DNA from: Augochlora pura
Lineage: Eukaryota > Arthropoda > Insecta > Hymenoptera > Halictidae
DNA: 64,000 nucleotides
Reading direction: 5' to 3'
Assembly (NCBI RefSeq): GCF_028453695.1
Contig: NC_135781.1
Span: 30,813,640 to 30,877,639 of the forward strand
Shown one piece after another: positions 23,001 through 32,212 of the stretch (position 1 is its first letter; each line of letters opens with the position of its first letter). The position numbers and the translations under genes were made by a program. The notes under the pieces are model-generated. The model saw nothing but the letters and a program-made list of their open reading frames with translations. It was not told where the DNA came from and ran no database searches.

Positions 23001-24843
23001 TTTCAACCATTTCTTTTTGAATACGGTAGAACTCCGTTTATGCGAATCTATCGCGAGATTAATTACCAGAAATTAATTACATCAGTCTCGCACCAATGAC
23101 TACGATTTTTTCTTATATAAGGTCTATCAGAAAGTTATGTTCGATGATGTTATTTTAAGTTAACATTCTTGACACATTCTTCAAAATTGATATTTATAAA
23201 TTTTAATAGCGTTGGCAAAGGATAAAAGTAATGACGGAAACTATACAGTACAATGTATATTATTAAACGCATATTTTATTATTTCCTTGCATATTAAGAA
23301 CAGACAGAATTTTCCGGTAGATATAATATTAATAAGAGTATTACGTATGAGAAGATACAGTTAATTAGGCATTGCTAAAAGTTAGTTTATATAATCTGAG
23401 TTTGTATAAACAGCGCTTGTATAAATAGACTATATAAATAGCCTTTATTTAAATGAGCCGTTCATTTTCAAAGTGGCCTAAGTGCATTTTCCGAAAACAT
23501 CGAGCTAGCTATTTTAATATATAAATTTCTCCAATTTATATATATAATTGTATTTAAGTAATATCTCTAGAATTCAATAACCCTTAAAAACATTATACTA
23601 CCACGTTATCAGATACCAAGCTCTTTAAATTGATTAAAATCCTCTTTAAATCCTTAAATATCTAGATTTTAAAATAAATTAGCCACTTCGAAAATATATA
23701 ACAATCCCTATATAAATTAAAAGGGAAATTGAAACGGAGTTCGACTGTAATCAGAACAATTATTTAGGTATGCTCATCCATGTGCCACACCCTGTTTATC
23801 ATACTACTAATAGCATCAGCTGATAAAGATAAAAATTAATCAAAAAGAAATAATAATAACCAGAAGAACACAGTAATGTTTTATTAATGTTACATTCTAT
23901 GAATCGTAGTCGCATAGAGCGTATTTATAAATCATACGGAGCAACTAAACGTTCCTATTTACCAACGCTGAGAACAACTCAATAAGTTGAAAGGTATAAG
24001 ATACACGTGTCATCATGAAATAATACCAGAATGACTCATAATTTCTATTCAAAGTTCCATACCTGTACTTATCGTTTCTTAAAACTCTAGAGCAATAATT
24101 ACAGCGTTTAACATATTCTACGTTGCGTCGGTCACCGACAGGTGACATTAATTTTTTAACTAGACTTCCAAATTCATTATAATAAACTCGAAAACAGTGC
24201 ATTGAACTATTTAAAATGCAAAATATATAGAACAGTATTTCCTAAATTTTCTAGCTTCGGTTTTATTAACGCTAAATGCAATATAGCCAGTCGAATGATT
24301 GATTTTCAAGTGTTCAATTAGTATTATCAAAGTGACAAGAATGTTTCCATGGAAAAAGAATGACTAGATTTGTTTACGCAAGCCAATGATGCAATCAAAA
24401 TTGCGCGAAGCCTGCGTCGTGGACTCGGCAAGCTTACAACTTTGATAAAGATAACAAAATGATCAGTTAGGTACATTTAGCGTTAATGAAATAATTTAAT
24501 TGATACATCGTGCGATTGATTGGTCATGATGTTTGACCCTCGACACGTTAAAAAGCAATTACCGACCTGGTGGAAGCGCGTTCGCTGCCGCAGTCGCCAG
24601 GTAGTGTCTCTGATAAAGGTATTCCCTGTCCCGATCCGAGTCCTCTTCCTTCTCGCTCGCCCTTTCCTCCTGCGTGCCGGGATCGCATTGTCCTTTCTGG
24701 GTGCCGCAATTCCCGATCAAACTCTCGATCGTGAACGGCTTCGGCGTTGGTCGTCGCATGATCTTCGCCTCCGGGATCGAGGACTCGAGCTCGTCGCTCG
24801 CGGATCCGACGTCCAGCTCCGTCTCCTCCACGTTCGAATCCAT
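7270..24843 (-). CDS. unpg: unplugged / GBX homeobox transcription factor (three coding exons)
   Basis: Joined minus-strand coding exons 24567-24843, 21078-21389 and 7270-8027 give 1347 nt, or 448 aa plus stop, with both introns in phase 1. The start is the ATG at 24843, followed about 35 residues on by KPFTIESLIGN, an eh1-like Groucho-binding motif typical of GBX N-termini (FSIDSLI-like). The homeodomain is about residues 256-315 and begins RRRRTAFTSEQLLELEREF. Its helix 3 is VKIWFQNRRAKWKR, with W48, F49 and N51 in place, and it is followed by VKAG, a GBX-family signature. An acidic, Ser-rich linker precedes it and a low-complexity tail (HHHH, Gly/Ala/Ser) follows. By family knowledge this is a nuclear DNA-binding factor in neural and tracheal patterning, the orthologue of Drosophila unplugged and vertebrate GBX1/2. 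The family call is secure; the exon 1-2 junction has an alternative (see findings). Confidence 0.93.
9270..9386. mobile_element. piggyBac-type MITE, short (copy 3)
   Basis: It starts TTAACCCTTCGCACTCCGAA and ends GAAATGCAAAGGGTTAA. The right part contains GAGTCTCACTCGACAT, related to the GACTCTGAGTCACC motif near the ends of other copies. Length 117 bp, no coding. Confidence 0.6.
11936..12191. mobile_element. piggyBac-type MITE (copy 4)
   Basis: It starts TTAACCCTTTGCGCTCCACG and ends CATCACTCGAGTGCAAAGGGTTAA. The right end, reverse-complemented, gives TTAACCCTTTGCACTCGAGT, the family consensus. The interior is AT-rich. No transposase frame. Confidence 0.65.
12463..12738. mobile_element. foldback element with about 100-bp inverted arms
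   Basis: The left arm (12463-12560) and right arm (about 12636-12738) are imperfect reverse complements. Shared parts include TCATTTGAAGTAACTTTTTCC, GAGTTATTAA and AACAGTGACCAATGAG. About 75 bp separates the arms. No target-site duplication was confidently assigned, so the superfamily is unknown. The transcript strand of unpg would form a long hairpin here. Confidence 0.65.
15855..15965. repeat. degenerate 36-37-bp tandem repeat
   Basis: Three copies start at about 15860, 15896 and 15933 with the shared core GACTAATAATAAATGCACGATGTTCT. It lies in unpg intron 2 and is non-coding. Confidence 0.6.
17027..17103. mobile_element. piggyBac-type MITE, 77 bp (copy 5)
   Basis: It starts TTAACCCTTTGCACTTGGAT and ends GAGTCACCTCTCGAGTGAAAAGGGTTAA. 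It keeps the family's TTAA, the CCCTTTGCACT left end and the subterminal CTCTGAGTCACC motif but has a very short interior. It is probably an internal deletion derivative. Confidence 0.6.
19015..19222. mobile_element. piggyBac-type MITE (copy 6)
   Basis: It starts TTAACCCTTTGCACTCGAAG and ends ATTCGGGTGCAAAGGGTTGA. The final TTAA has mutated to TTGA. This copy and the one at 35633 define the left end TTAACCCTYYGCACTCGAAGCC. Confidence 0.65.
19240..19366. mobile_element. second TTAA-bounded inverted repeat, different family
   Basis: It starts TTAACGCGTTGAATGGCACG and its right end, reverse-complemented, reads TTAACATGGCGTTGAACGCC. TTAA bounds both ends, but the internal terminal sequence is not CCCTTTGC. 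It lies 17 bp right of copy 6. The element status is tentative. Confidence 0.4.
21033..21059. repeat. (AAG)9 microsatellite at the start of unpg intron 2
   Basis: On the transcript strand this is a TTC run about 19 nt after the exon 2 donor. It would be spliced out. Confidence 0.9.
21078..21389 (-). CDS. unpg: unpg coding exon 2
   Basis: This exon opens after the acceptor TCGTCCAG with FGVPLGLYGAWLPMRMYG and ends KSRHG at donor GTAAGC. It carries a Ser/Asp-rich region (SFTDSEDDGSIDSPASP), typical of GBX linkers upstream of the homeodomain. Frame is kept with both neighbours by phase 1 joins. The acceptor could instead lie at 21415, adding residues RKLTNPYRPG if the downstream donor of exon 1 is used. 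Confidence 0.85.
21390..24566 (-). other. unpg: unpg intron 1 (3.2 kb)
   Basis: This is non-coding DNA between exons 1 and 2. A GC-richer block at about 22.1-22.8 kb sits between AT-rich flanks. I see no coding exon or RNA gene in it. The exact edges depend on which donor and acceptor pair is used. Confidence 0.7.
24567..24843 (-). CDS. unpg: unpg coding exon 1
   Basis: This exon holds the start ATG and 92 codons plus one base. It carries the eh1-like FTIESLIGN motif and an acidic stretch rich in Glu and Asp (EKEEDSDRDRE). It ends ALPPG with the donor CAG/GTCGGT, a weak match at +3 and +4. A second possible donor, GTAATT, lies 4 nt downstream and works only with a different acceptor. Confidence 0.85.
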
Positions 24844-26313
24844 GCTTCTTATTCGTCTTATTACTCAACCGAAACTAACACTTCATATCCCGGCGATAAA
24901 CTAATCAAGAAACCCTTTCGAAAGTCTAAATCCCTTCATCGAGATCCTGGAATAAGGATTTGGATGGAATAAGTCCAACAAGGCGATTGTTCCTCCGAGA
25001 TGAAACGACTTCGTGGCTTCTTAATTGTTCGAGTATAACGCGATATGGTATTTGGTTAATACATTAACGATCTTTAACAAAATATCTCGTTCCAGGAGTA
25101 TCCTCTAATTGCGATACAACGTGAACATTATTCAGAGTATCCGTCCGCCGCGTTCGAAGAAACGCCCGTCGTTTACCGTGTCGGAGGTGCTCGTCAATAC
25201 TTGATACACGGTCTTCGCGTGTGGCTGGCTTCAGCAGATACTGGCGTATTCATGGAATACTTTCAATTGAATGTCGCACCAGGCATCAAGTTTTCATACG
25301 GTTTTCCTGTGTCGCGGCTTGCGGGAACTGATTCGAGAACGTGACACTGCTTGAAATCGACGCGATCAGTAGGAACTAGTAGCTGGTACTTCTAGAAATT
25401 GTTCCATCGCTTTCCACAGCTATTCACACAGTATATGATAGTTCGATTAGCTTCTGCAGGTTTGTTATCACCCCCTAAGTGTAAATATGGTTTTCGATAC
25501 ACTAGAGTTGCTTCGAAAATCGAAGAAGTTAGGTGTTTATTGAGTAAGGTGTTGCAAGGTGCAGTAAGGTTTGGCGCTCTTGTAGTTGACGATTCTTCAT
25601 GGATCTATTTTATGTCAGGATCGATGCGTAGATCGGAAAGCACGGATGATTATAATAGTCCATGGATTCCTTAAGTAAAGGGTTCTCTTCGTTCGGAGTC
25701 CTTCGAGCGTCCAAGACTGCTTCGTTGATCAGTAGAGCACAGATGCAATTAAGTACGGAAATATTCATCGGCGGTCGCTCCAGATGCTAAATCTGTCAAT
25801 TTCACTCCAGCGAAAGGCCTTCTCCAAAAATCTGCATCCAAACGCGATCCAGCAGATGCACAGCGATCGACACGGCGCAACGTGAATCCGCTGCTCCCAA
25901 TTCCAGAGGTTCGAGCGACTTAGACCGCTCGGCTTCTTGGAATCAGCTAGCTATTTTCCATAAAAATTCCGGCCGCGGCAACCAGCTCCTCTGGAATAGT
26001 CACGGCGCGGATACGAAACGCGGCCGATGCCTGTATCTAACGGGCGTACCACGTGTCCTCTCCTGGCCCGCACCACAGCGTCGCGAACCGAAAACTCGCG
26101 AGACAAGCCCGACCTCGATCCACGTTCTGGCAAAAGGAAAAAGAGTGCAGCGGCTGGGTCCACTACGTGACCAGTCAAACAACGGTATGACGAATCGCGA
26201 CACTCGCGATCACCATATCAAATCGGCGATCGTGCCCGATCGGTTGGCATGTCGGCCGCGATCGCATACGTGATCGTTACGTGGGAGACACGGTGGGTGC
26301 CCGGCGGTGTTCC

Positions 26314-26345
26314 TTTTTTTGGGGGGGGGGGGGGGGGGGGGGGGG
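26314..26345. repeat. poly-G tract preceded by poly-T
   Basis: Seven T followed by 25 G in a GC-rich island, with no interruption. It has G-quadruplex potential on the plus strand. It also generates Gly-rich and Pro-rich spurious frames. Confidence 0.95.
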
Positions 26346-29300
26346 AGAGGCGACAAAAAAAAGGCACGTGGACCGACGACAACCGTGTCGGGCACGAGTC
26401 GACGGGCAACTGGCGGCCGAAGACGAGCCGCATTTCAATCGGCGTTGTCGCGAGGTTGCGACGCGCCGACTCCCGGCGCGGCGTCGCAGCTGGCGTGGCC
26501 GCGGAACCGCACGGATTTTCCTGCCACGGCGTGTCCCGTTGGTCGTCGTCACGACCAATCGTCGTGTCGGACACGCCCACCGACCCGGTGCCCGCCATCT
26601 TGCAGCCCCGCGACAGCTTTTGTACTTCCGCGGTCTCGCGAACCCGCTCCCGATCCAGCCCGCCAGGATCCAGCCGAGAGATCCTAGGACCTGGTCAACT
26701 GCCGTTGCCACTTCGGCCGCGCTTCAATGTGCTTCGCTCTCTCGACTCTATCTTCTTTTTTTTGGGGGGCTTTTTTGTTTTGCGTTTTTTTAACTGCCGA
26801 CGCAATTCCGCCGGGTCCACCGTTCAGCGGGGCTCGTCGGCGCGGAATTTTAGCCGGAATTTTTGGCTTTCTTTATTTTTGATTTTTCGTACGCTTCGTC
26901 GTCGTGCTGGATCGCTCGGCGAGGCTTGTATGCCGCGACATGGTTTGTTTAACTGCTGACTTTTTGGGTTACGCTTTTAACACCGAAGCTACGGACTGAC
27001 TAACTCCCGTTGCTTTGCGAGCCACGAGAATTAATTTGTTTGGATTTTTGGACTGTTTTATTATATGAGAATTATATAAGGCATTATTAGTTTTATCACA
27101 TAGGAATTATGTAAGGAATTATTCCTATGGAATTTTTATTGTTTTATTATAAAGGAATTATGTGTAAGAAATTATTCGTTAGATCAGTTGTTATGGTAAA
27201 GTCTTTATAATTTCAACAATTTTAAAATGGGGAATGTGAGTTCAATTATTCTGATTGGTATGATAGGTTCAGTATTAAACATTATATATGACAGGGTATA
27301 ACATAAAATATTGCCATTTCCATGTGGCAATTAATAGTTAGGTACTCCTCAAAAATAGGTAACTGATTAACCCCTTTCTCTATAATAACGAGCCAGACTT
27401 GTGACAAAAATCCCACGCAAAATTGACTAAATATGAATATTATTAATTTCTCCTAAATCGAAATAAAATTGAATTCCTTTATTATCAAAATTTAGAAATG
27501 CTAGTAAATAAAGAAAATAGAAGAAAGAAAAATTTTATCTAGTCCTATCGAGGTCAGTATTAAAAAAAATAGGTACTAATTAACGCAACCAAAAAGGTGT
27601 CATAGGACAAGGAATTAAAATGGATGTATACTCTGCTATTCATTTTTAAATTATATATTTCATAAAATTATTGCACTTAACCATCAAAGCATTTATATTC
27701 AAACAAAACCTTCTCTTTTTCGAATATTAGCAAACGTTTAACTCTTTCCTAATCTTTTCCTGTCTAAATATATATTTTCTGTATTATTAAGAACAAAGAG
27801 GTTTTAATCATCGCCAAGTATGCAAGGTGTTAATGGAAGAAGAATAATTCTATAATAATCGATTAGGCTCATTATAGCTCAAAGGTGGAACCAGACGGTG
27901 TTCGGGATTGAGCAAGCACGATGTTCCGATGACGTCCGGGCGGATTGACACCGAGAAGGGTACATCATTATCCTGCGGGTAGATTGGCTCGCGCCAAGAT
28001 CGGCCGGATAAACGTGCTCGTTAAGGGCCGGCCGTGTGCGGGGGTGGGCATAGCGGGCGACCTAATGGGAAACACGTTCCGCGCCGGCACCGGCATTCGC
28101 GAGAGAGCGAACGATAAAAATACGAGGAACGTGACGGGCCGGGCTTATGGTAACGCGCATCCCGTTGAAAGCGAGCTGGCTCGTTAACGCTGATCGCTTT
28201 GCATACTCATTATGACGTAAATACCGCCCACGCGCCTAATAACGTGTCTATTATGGACACCAATTGATCCGCTCGGTAGGGTTCGTCCATTGTCTCGGCC
28301 ATCCGGTGGTACGTTCGTTTAACAATTAGGATCGAACGCTAGGAAAATTCGGTGCGATGCTCGCGAAAATTTATTTAACGAAATCCACGTAAAGCAAAAT
28401 TTCTTTCTGTTAAAAGTTTCGTTTTAAGTTACCACTTGTTAAGCAATGATTTTTGTAAAGATCGGTAGGTAGTAAAATCTATAAAAAATTATTTTTTGAA
28501 AATAGGATCAAAATCTCTTGCCATTGTCATTATTTTATCTTGGAGCATTGTTATGTCTATCTAAGGATTTTATTTATTTAAGACAAAGCTGGGAGCAGTT
28601 TAAAGCGATGGAAGGAAATGCTCGAGAAATGTCAATACAGTAATTTCAACCAATTAAAATTATCATTATATTTCCGGCTCCAATCTCTAACAACCGGCGC
28701 AAGAAAATTTTATTAAATTGTCAACGATTTTTATAATTATACGGAAAATAATATATAAATAAAACCGTGAATGTATACAGTTTGATCAGCGTCCAAGTAC
28801 GCTAATTTGGCCTAACCGTGCAGCGAGGTGGAGAGAGGCTGCTCCGTCGTCTCACGCGTCTTATTGTTCCGCCGAGGATCGAGAAGCTTAAAGGAGGGAG
28901 ACAAGAAGAATCAATTAGTCACTCTCGCATAATTTCTCTTTCATCGCGTGGAAGCCGGCCCGCGGGTGGCGGGTTACACCCATGCGTCGTTTGTACTGTC
29001 CGTAGGCGTTACCGAGCCCGGCTAATCGGTACATCACGCTAATAGTGACGCTATTTCGGCACTCGTTAACGCGACACGTCTCTAATTGAGCCTCGCCGGA
29101 TCTAAAGTTAAACGGCTGGTCGTTATACAAATTGCGCGGCCATGCGTCTTCGGGCTCGTTGCGGACGGCGACGGCGCGCCGAAACGGAATCTCGAAAAAC
29201 TCGCGCGCTTGTACACACGCAAGGCGGATCGATGGGGAACAATCAATCGGATGAAACTTTCATTGATCCGTTAGCCGTTGCCGCCTCGGAAACCCGCTGG

Positions 29301-29418
29301 GATAGTATTCCGCATATAGCGTCGACGTTTTATAAATTCAGCGACGGGCTTAATAATGAAATTGATTCGATACATTCGCGTTTGCGCCATTTATATTATT
29401 ACCGCTCTGAGAATTATC

Positions 29419-29446
29419 TAATAATAATAATAATAATAATAATAAT
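29419..29446. repeat. (TAA)n microsatellite
   Basis: Nine trinucleotide units of TAA in the gene desert. Confidence 0.9.
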
Positions 29447-30977
29447 CGGGAACGTTCATTATGAAAATGAGCATGGACGGGTTACCGTCTTGACCAAAAT
29501 AAATCGGGACGTGAAAGATTCTATTTGCGAGAGTATGATTATGAAATTATCGCGACTGATTCGTTTCAGTCGCGTGAAACCTGCAAAGTGGACGGAGCCG
29601 AATGAAAATGGCCAATTTCATTTAGCCGGCTAACAGGAAATTGATACCTGCTCGTCCTACCCGTGTAAACTGTTCTTATATTTAACGGGTATTTTAACGA
29701 ATTATAGCAACGATCCCCCACCCGGCGTTTCGGCGCGGGAGAGGTGGAAATAAATCGGGATAAAAAGAGGAACGCCGTGTCATTATCTACGTGTCTCGTT
29801 CTTATAAATAATTTTATATGGCGATACGAGCCGGAGCGGTAACACGGCCACGGGGCCCCCGCTATTTTCGGGCGTTTCAAGTCCTCGTCGACTATTACGG
29901 GATTTCGTTGTTTTATGAGGCGTTGTCGGTGAAAGTTTATCGCGCGAGGAAATAGCCTTGACGAAAGTTATTCGAGTTACGACGAGAAGCGGAAACGAGA
30001 GTATCGACCGGATCTGGGAACGGTTATGGAGTCTGACAAAGTAGCACTTAACGGGTTGTAAAGCAAGATGAAAGTGACGGGGATAAAAATCGAGGAACAC
30101 CCGCTCGTTCCCCGTAACAATGCAATTAACCCGGCGGAATTGATACACGCGGACACCGATACACGGCCGTCTCGAATTTCGTCGTGAAACCGGTCGTAGC
30201 TGAACCGCGGTTTTTTTCGTTATTATAAATAACAGGAATTAATTTTAGTCGGCCAGCATCGGGCTGATATTTTATTCGAGCCGCTTCCTTTTTCCGGATC
30301 GATCTTTCGAACCGTCACCGATTTTGGCAGCCGATATAAATGAACCAGTTACGGAATTAAATTTATTTCCATGTTTAACCCTCGAACGCGTACTTCGAAA
30401 TCGAATATCGCGAATCTAATATGCGTCTCGCTCGCCGAGTTGATAAACGAAAATTCATTTTGCGGCGCCGATAAAAGTTTCAATCTGCAAATAGTTCTAT
30501 CGATACACGTTGAACGACTATATCGGTGTTGAATAAGGCCGCGGGTGTCGCTATAGTCCGGTCAAAAGCTAAATTCGTATAAACCGCTCAATAGAATCGC
30601 GCGGTTCTATCGGCTGCATGTTTAATCGCGTTTCGATCGATTCCCGCGCCCAATTGTCTGCCAAAATCGCTTGATACTGTTACGCGATTTACATCGATCC
30701 CTTCCTTTTTTTTAAATAAAAAAGAACGTATTTTCGGAATGCTGTGTTACTCGTTCAATGGTGGTTTTATAATCTATTTTTTAAAATCATATTTCGATAT
30801 ATCGAAATTGATAATTTTATGAATTTCAGGAGCCTATTATTTTATACGAACGTTGAAGGAACTAAAATTTGAAATATATATTTGTTTAACGTTTTAATTA
30901 TATTTTGAGCAAATTTTGTAGCCAGAAAATTGCTAAGTTTTCTTGTAAATTATAGTTGATAATGTCGAATGCAAAAT

Positions 30978-31440
30978 AGATGCTATGGTTCATCTTGAAG
31001 TGTAAAATTCTATAAATTTTCAGTAGGCGCCACTTTTATCGCAGCACCATAGATAGCAAGGCTCAATGTCCTATGCAAAGTTAATGCAACCTTCAGTACC
31101 TAGATAATTTTTTTGATGATTCTTTAAGGCAAATGACTATGACAGAGATCTACTATGATTCATCTTAAACTGTAAAATTCTATAAATTTTCAGAAGACGC
31201 CACAGATTTTCACAACACAGAAATAACAGTGCCCAAAGTCCAATGCAAAATAAAATCAACCTTCAGCAACCAAATAATCCAAACTAAATCCAAACCAAAA
31301 TAATCTTTTTGACGATTCAAAAGGGTGATTTCGAAGATGATCTCTGGCAAATGACTTTAACAGAGATCTACCACGTTTCATCTTGAAGTGTAAAGTTCTA
31401 TAAATTTCCCGTAGGCGCCAAGTTTTCCGCAGCACCATGG
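30978..31440. repeat. degenerate long tandem repeat, about 170-218-bp spacing
   Basis: Three copies of the segment catcttgaagtgtaaaattctataaatttt start at about 30991, 31161 and 31379, each followed by a stretch like cag.aggcgccac...ttcgcagcacc. The flanking segments (atgactatgacagagatctact) also recur. It is not coding. The minus-strand frames here come from the repeat. Confidence 0.65.
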
Positions 31441-31996
31441 ATACCAGGGAAGCAGCTGGATCTCGCTCCAGCACAGGACAAGCGAAAGACGCGCAAGGAG
31501 ATTCAGCCACGAATACTCAGACGGTCCTAAATCTTGTCTGTAGCTCTGGGCCACTCTCTCTTTATTTTGCCTCGCGGAGGCGTCGTTGCGCGACCCGCGG
31601 CTTTCGTTACGCACGTGTGAACGGAAACGTCGACTCTTAAACGCTTCGGTTCTTAAGCGCGTCGCAAGACTCACCGTTTCCATGCCTTTTAATTGCCTGT
31701 CGTTTCGACGGCCGGCCCAGCACCGCCGTGCACAGTGACGTTCGTCGCTGTTTCGGGCGCTGCAACGTGCTTGTTAATTTGTAAACGTCGATACAGGAAT
31801 CGATACACCATCCTGATATTTATTGGACAAGTGCTTTATTTTATTGACGATTGTAAAGACGAGAGTAAAAAATAAATGAATAACGAGATGAAAATTGTAG
31901 GTTCAGGATGAAAATATGAAATGATGAAAAATATAAGCGCAAAATAAAAGTATAAAAAAATAAGGTGTACAGGAGATTAAAATATAAAATGGTAAC

Positions 31997-32212
31997 AGTT
32001 ATACACAGACGAGAAAAATATAAAAAGATAATAGTTATACACAGAAGAGAAAAATAGAAGAAAATAGAAATTATATAGAGAAGATAAGAATATGAAAAGA
32101 TAAAGGTTATACACAGAAGAAAAAAATATAAAAAGATAAGAGTTATACACAAAAGAGAAAAATATAAGAAAATAAAAATTATAAACAGAAGATGAGACTG
32201 TAAGAAGTAGAC
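31997..32212. repeat. 36-bp minisatellite, six copies
   Basis: Units of the form agttatacacagaagagaaaaatataaaaagataat start at 31997, 32033, 32069, 32105, 32141 and 32177, exactly 36 bp apart. Because 36 is a multiple of 3, the array yields long minus-strand frames made of 12-residue hydrophobic repeats. Those frames are most likely artefacts, not membrane proteins. Confidence 0.85.

Noticed and set aside
26249..26959. 236-codon plus-strand frame and overlapping frames of up to 170 codons
   Set aside because: They run through a poly-G tract and a GC-rich island, contain no recognisable domain, and several overlapping frames are open at once, as expected from composition.
29142..29633. 163-codon plus-strand frame in the gene desert
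   Set aside because: It includes an Ile run from the TAA microsatellite and has no conserved sequence or splice support.
30374..30392. TTAACCCTCGAACGCG resembling a MITE left end
   Set aside because: No matching inverted right end was found within the expected distance.
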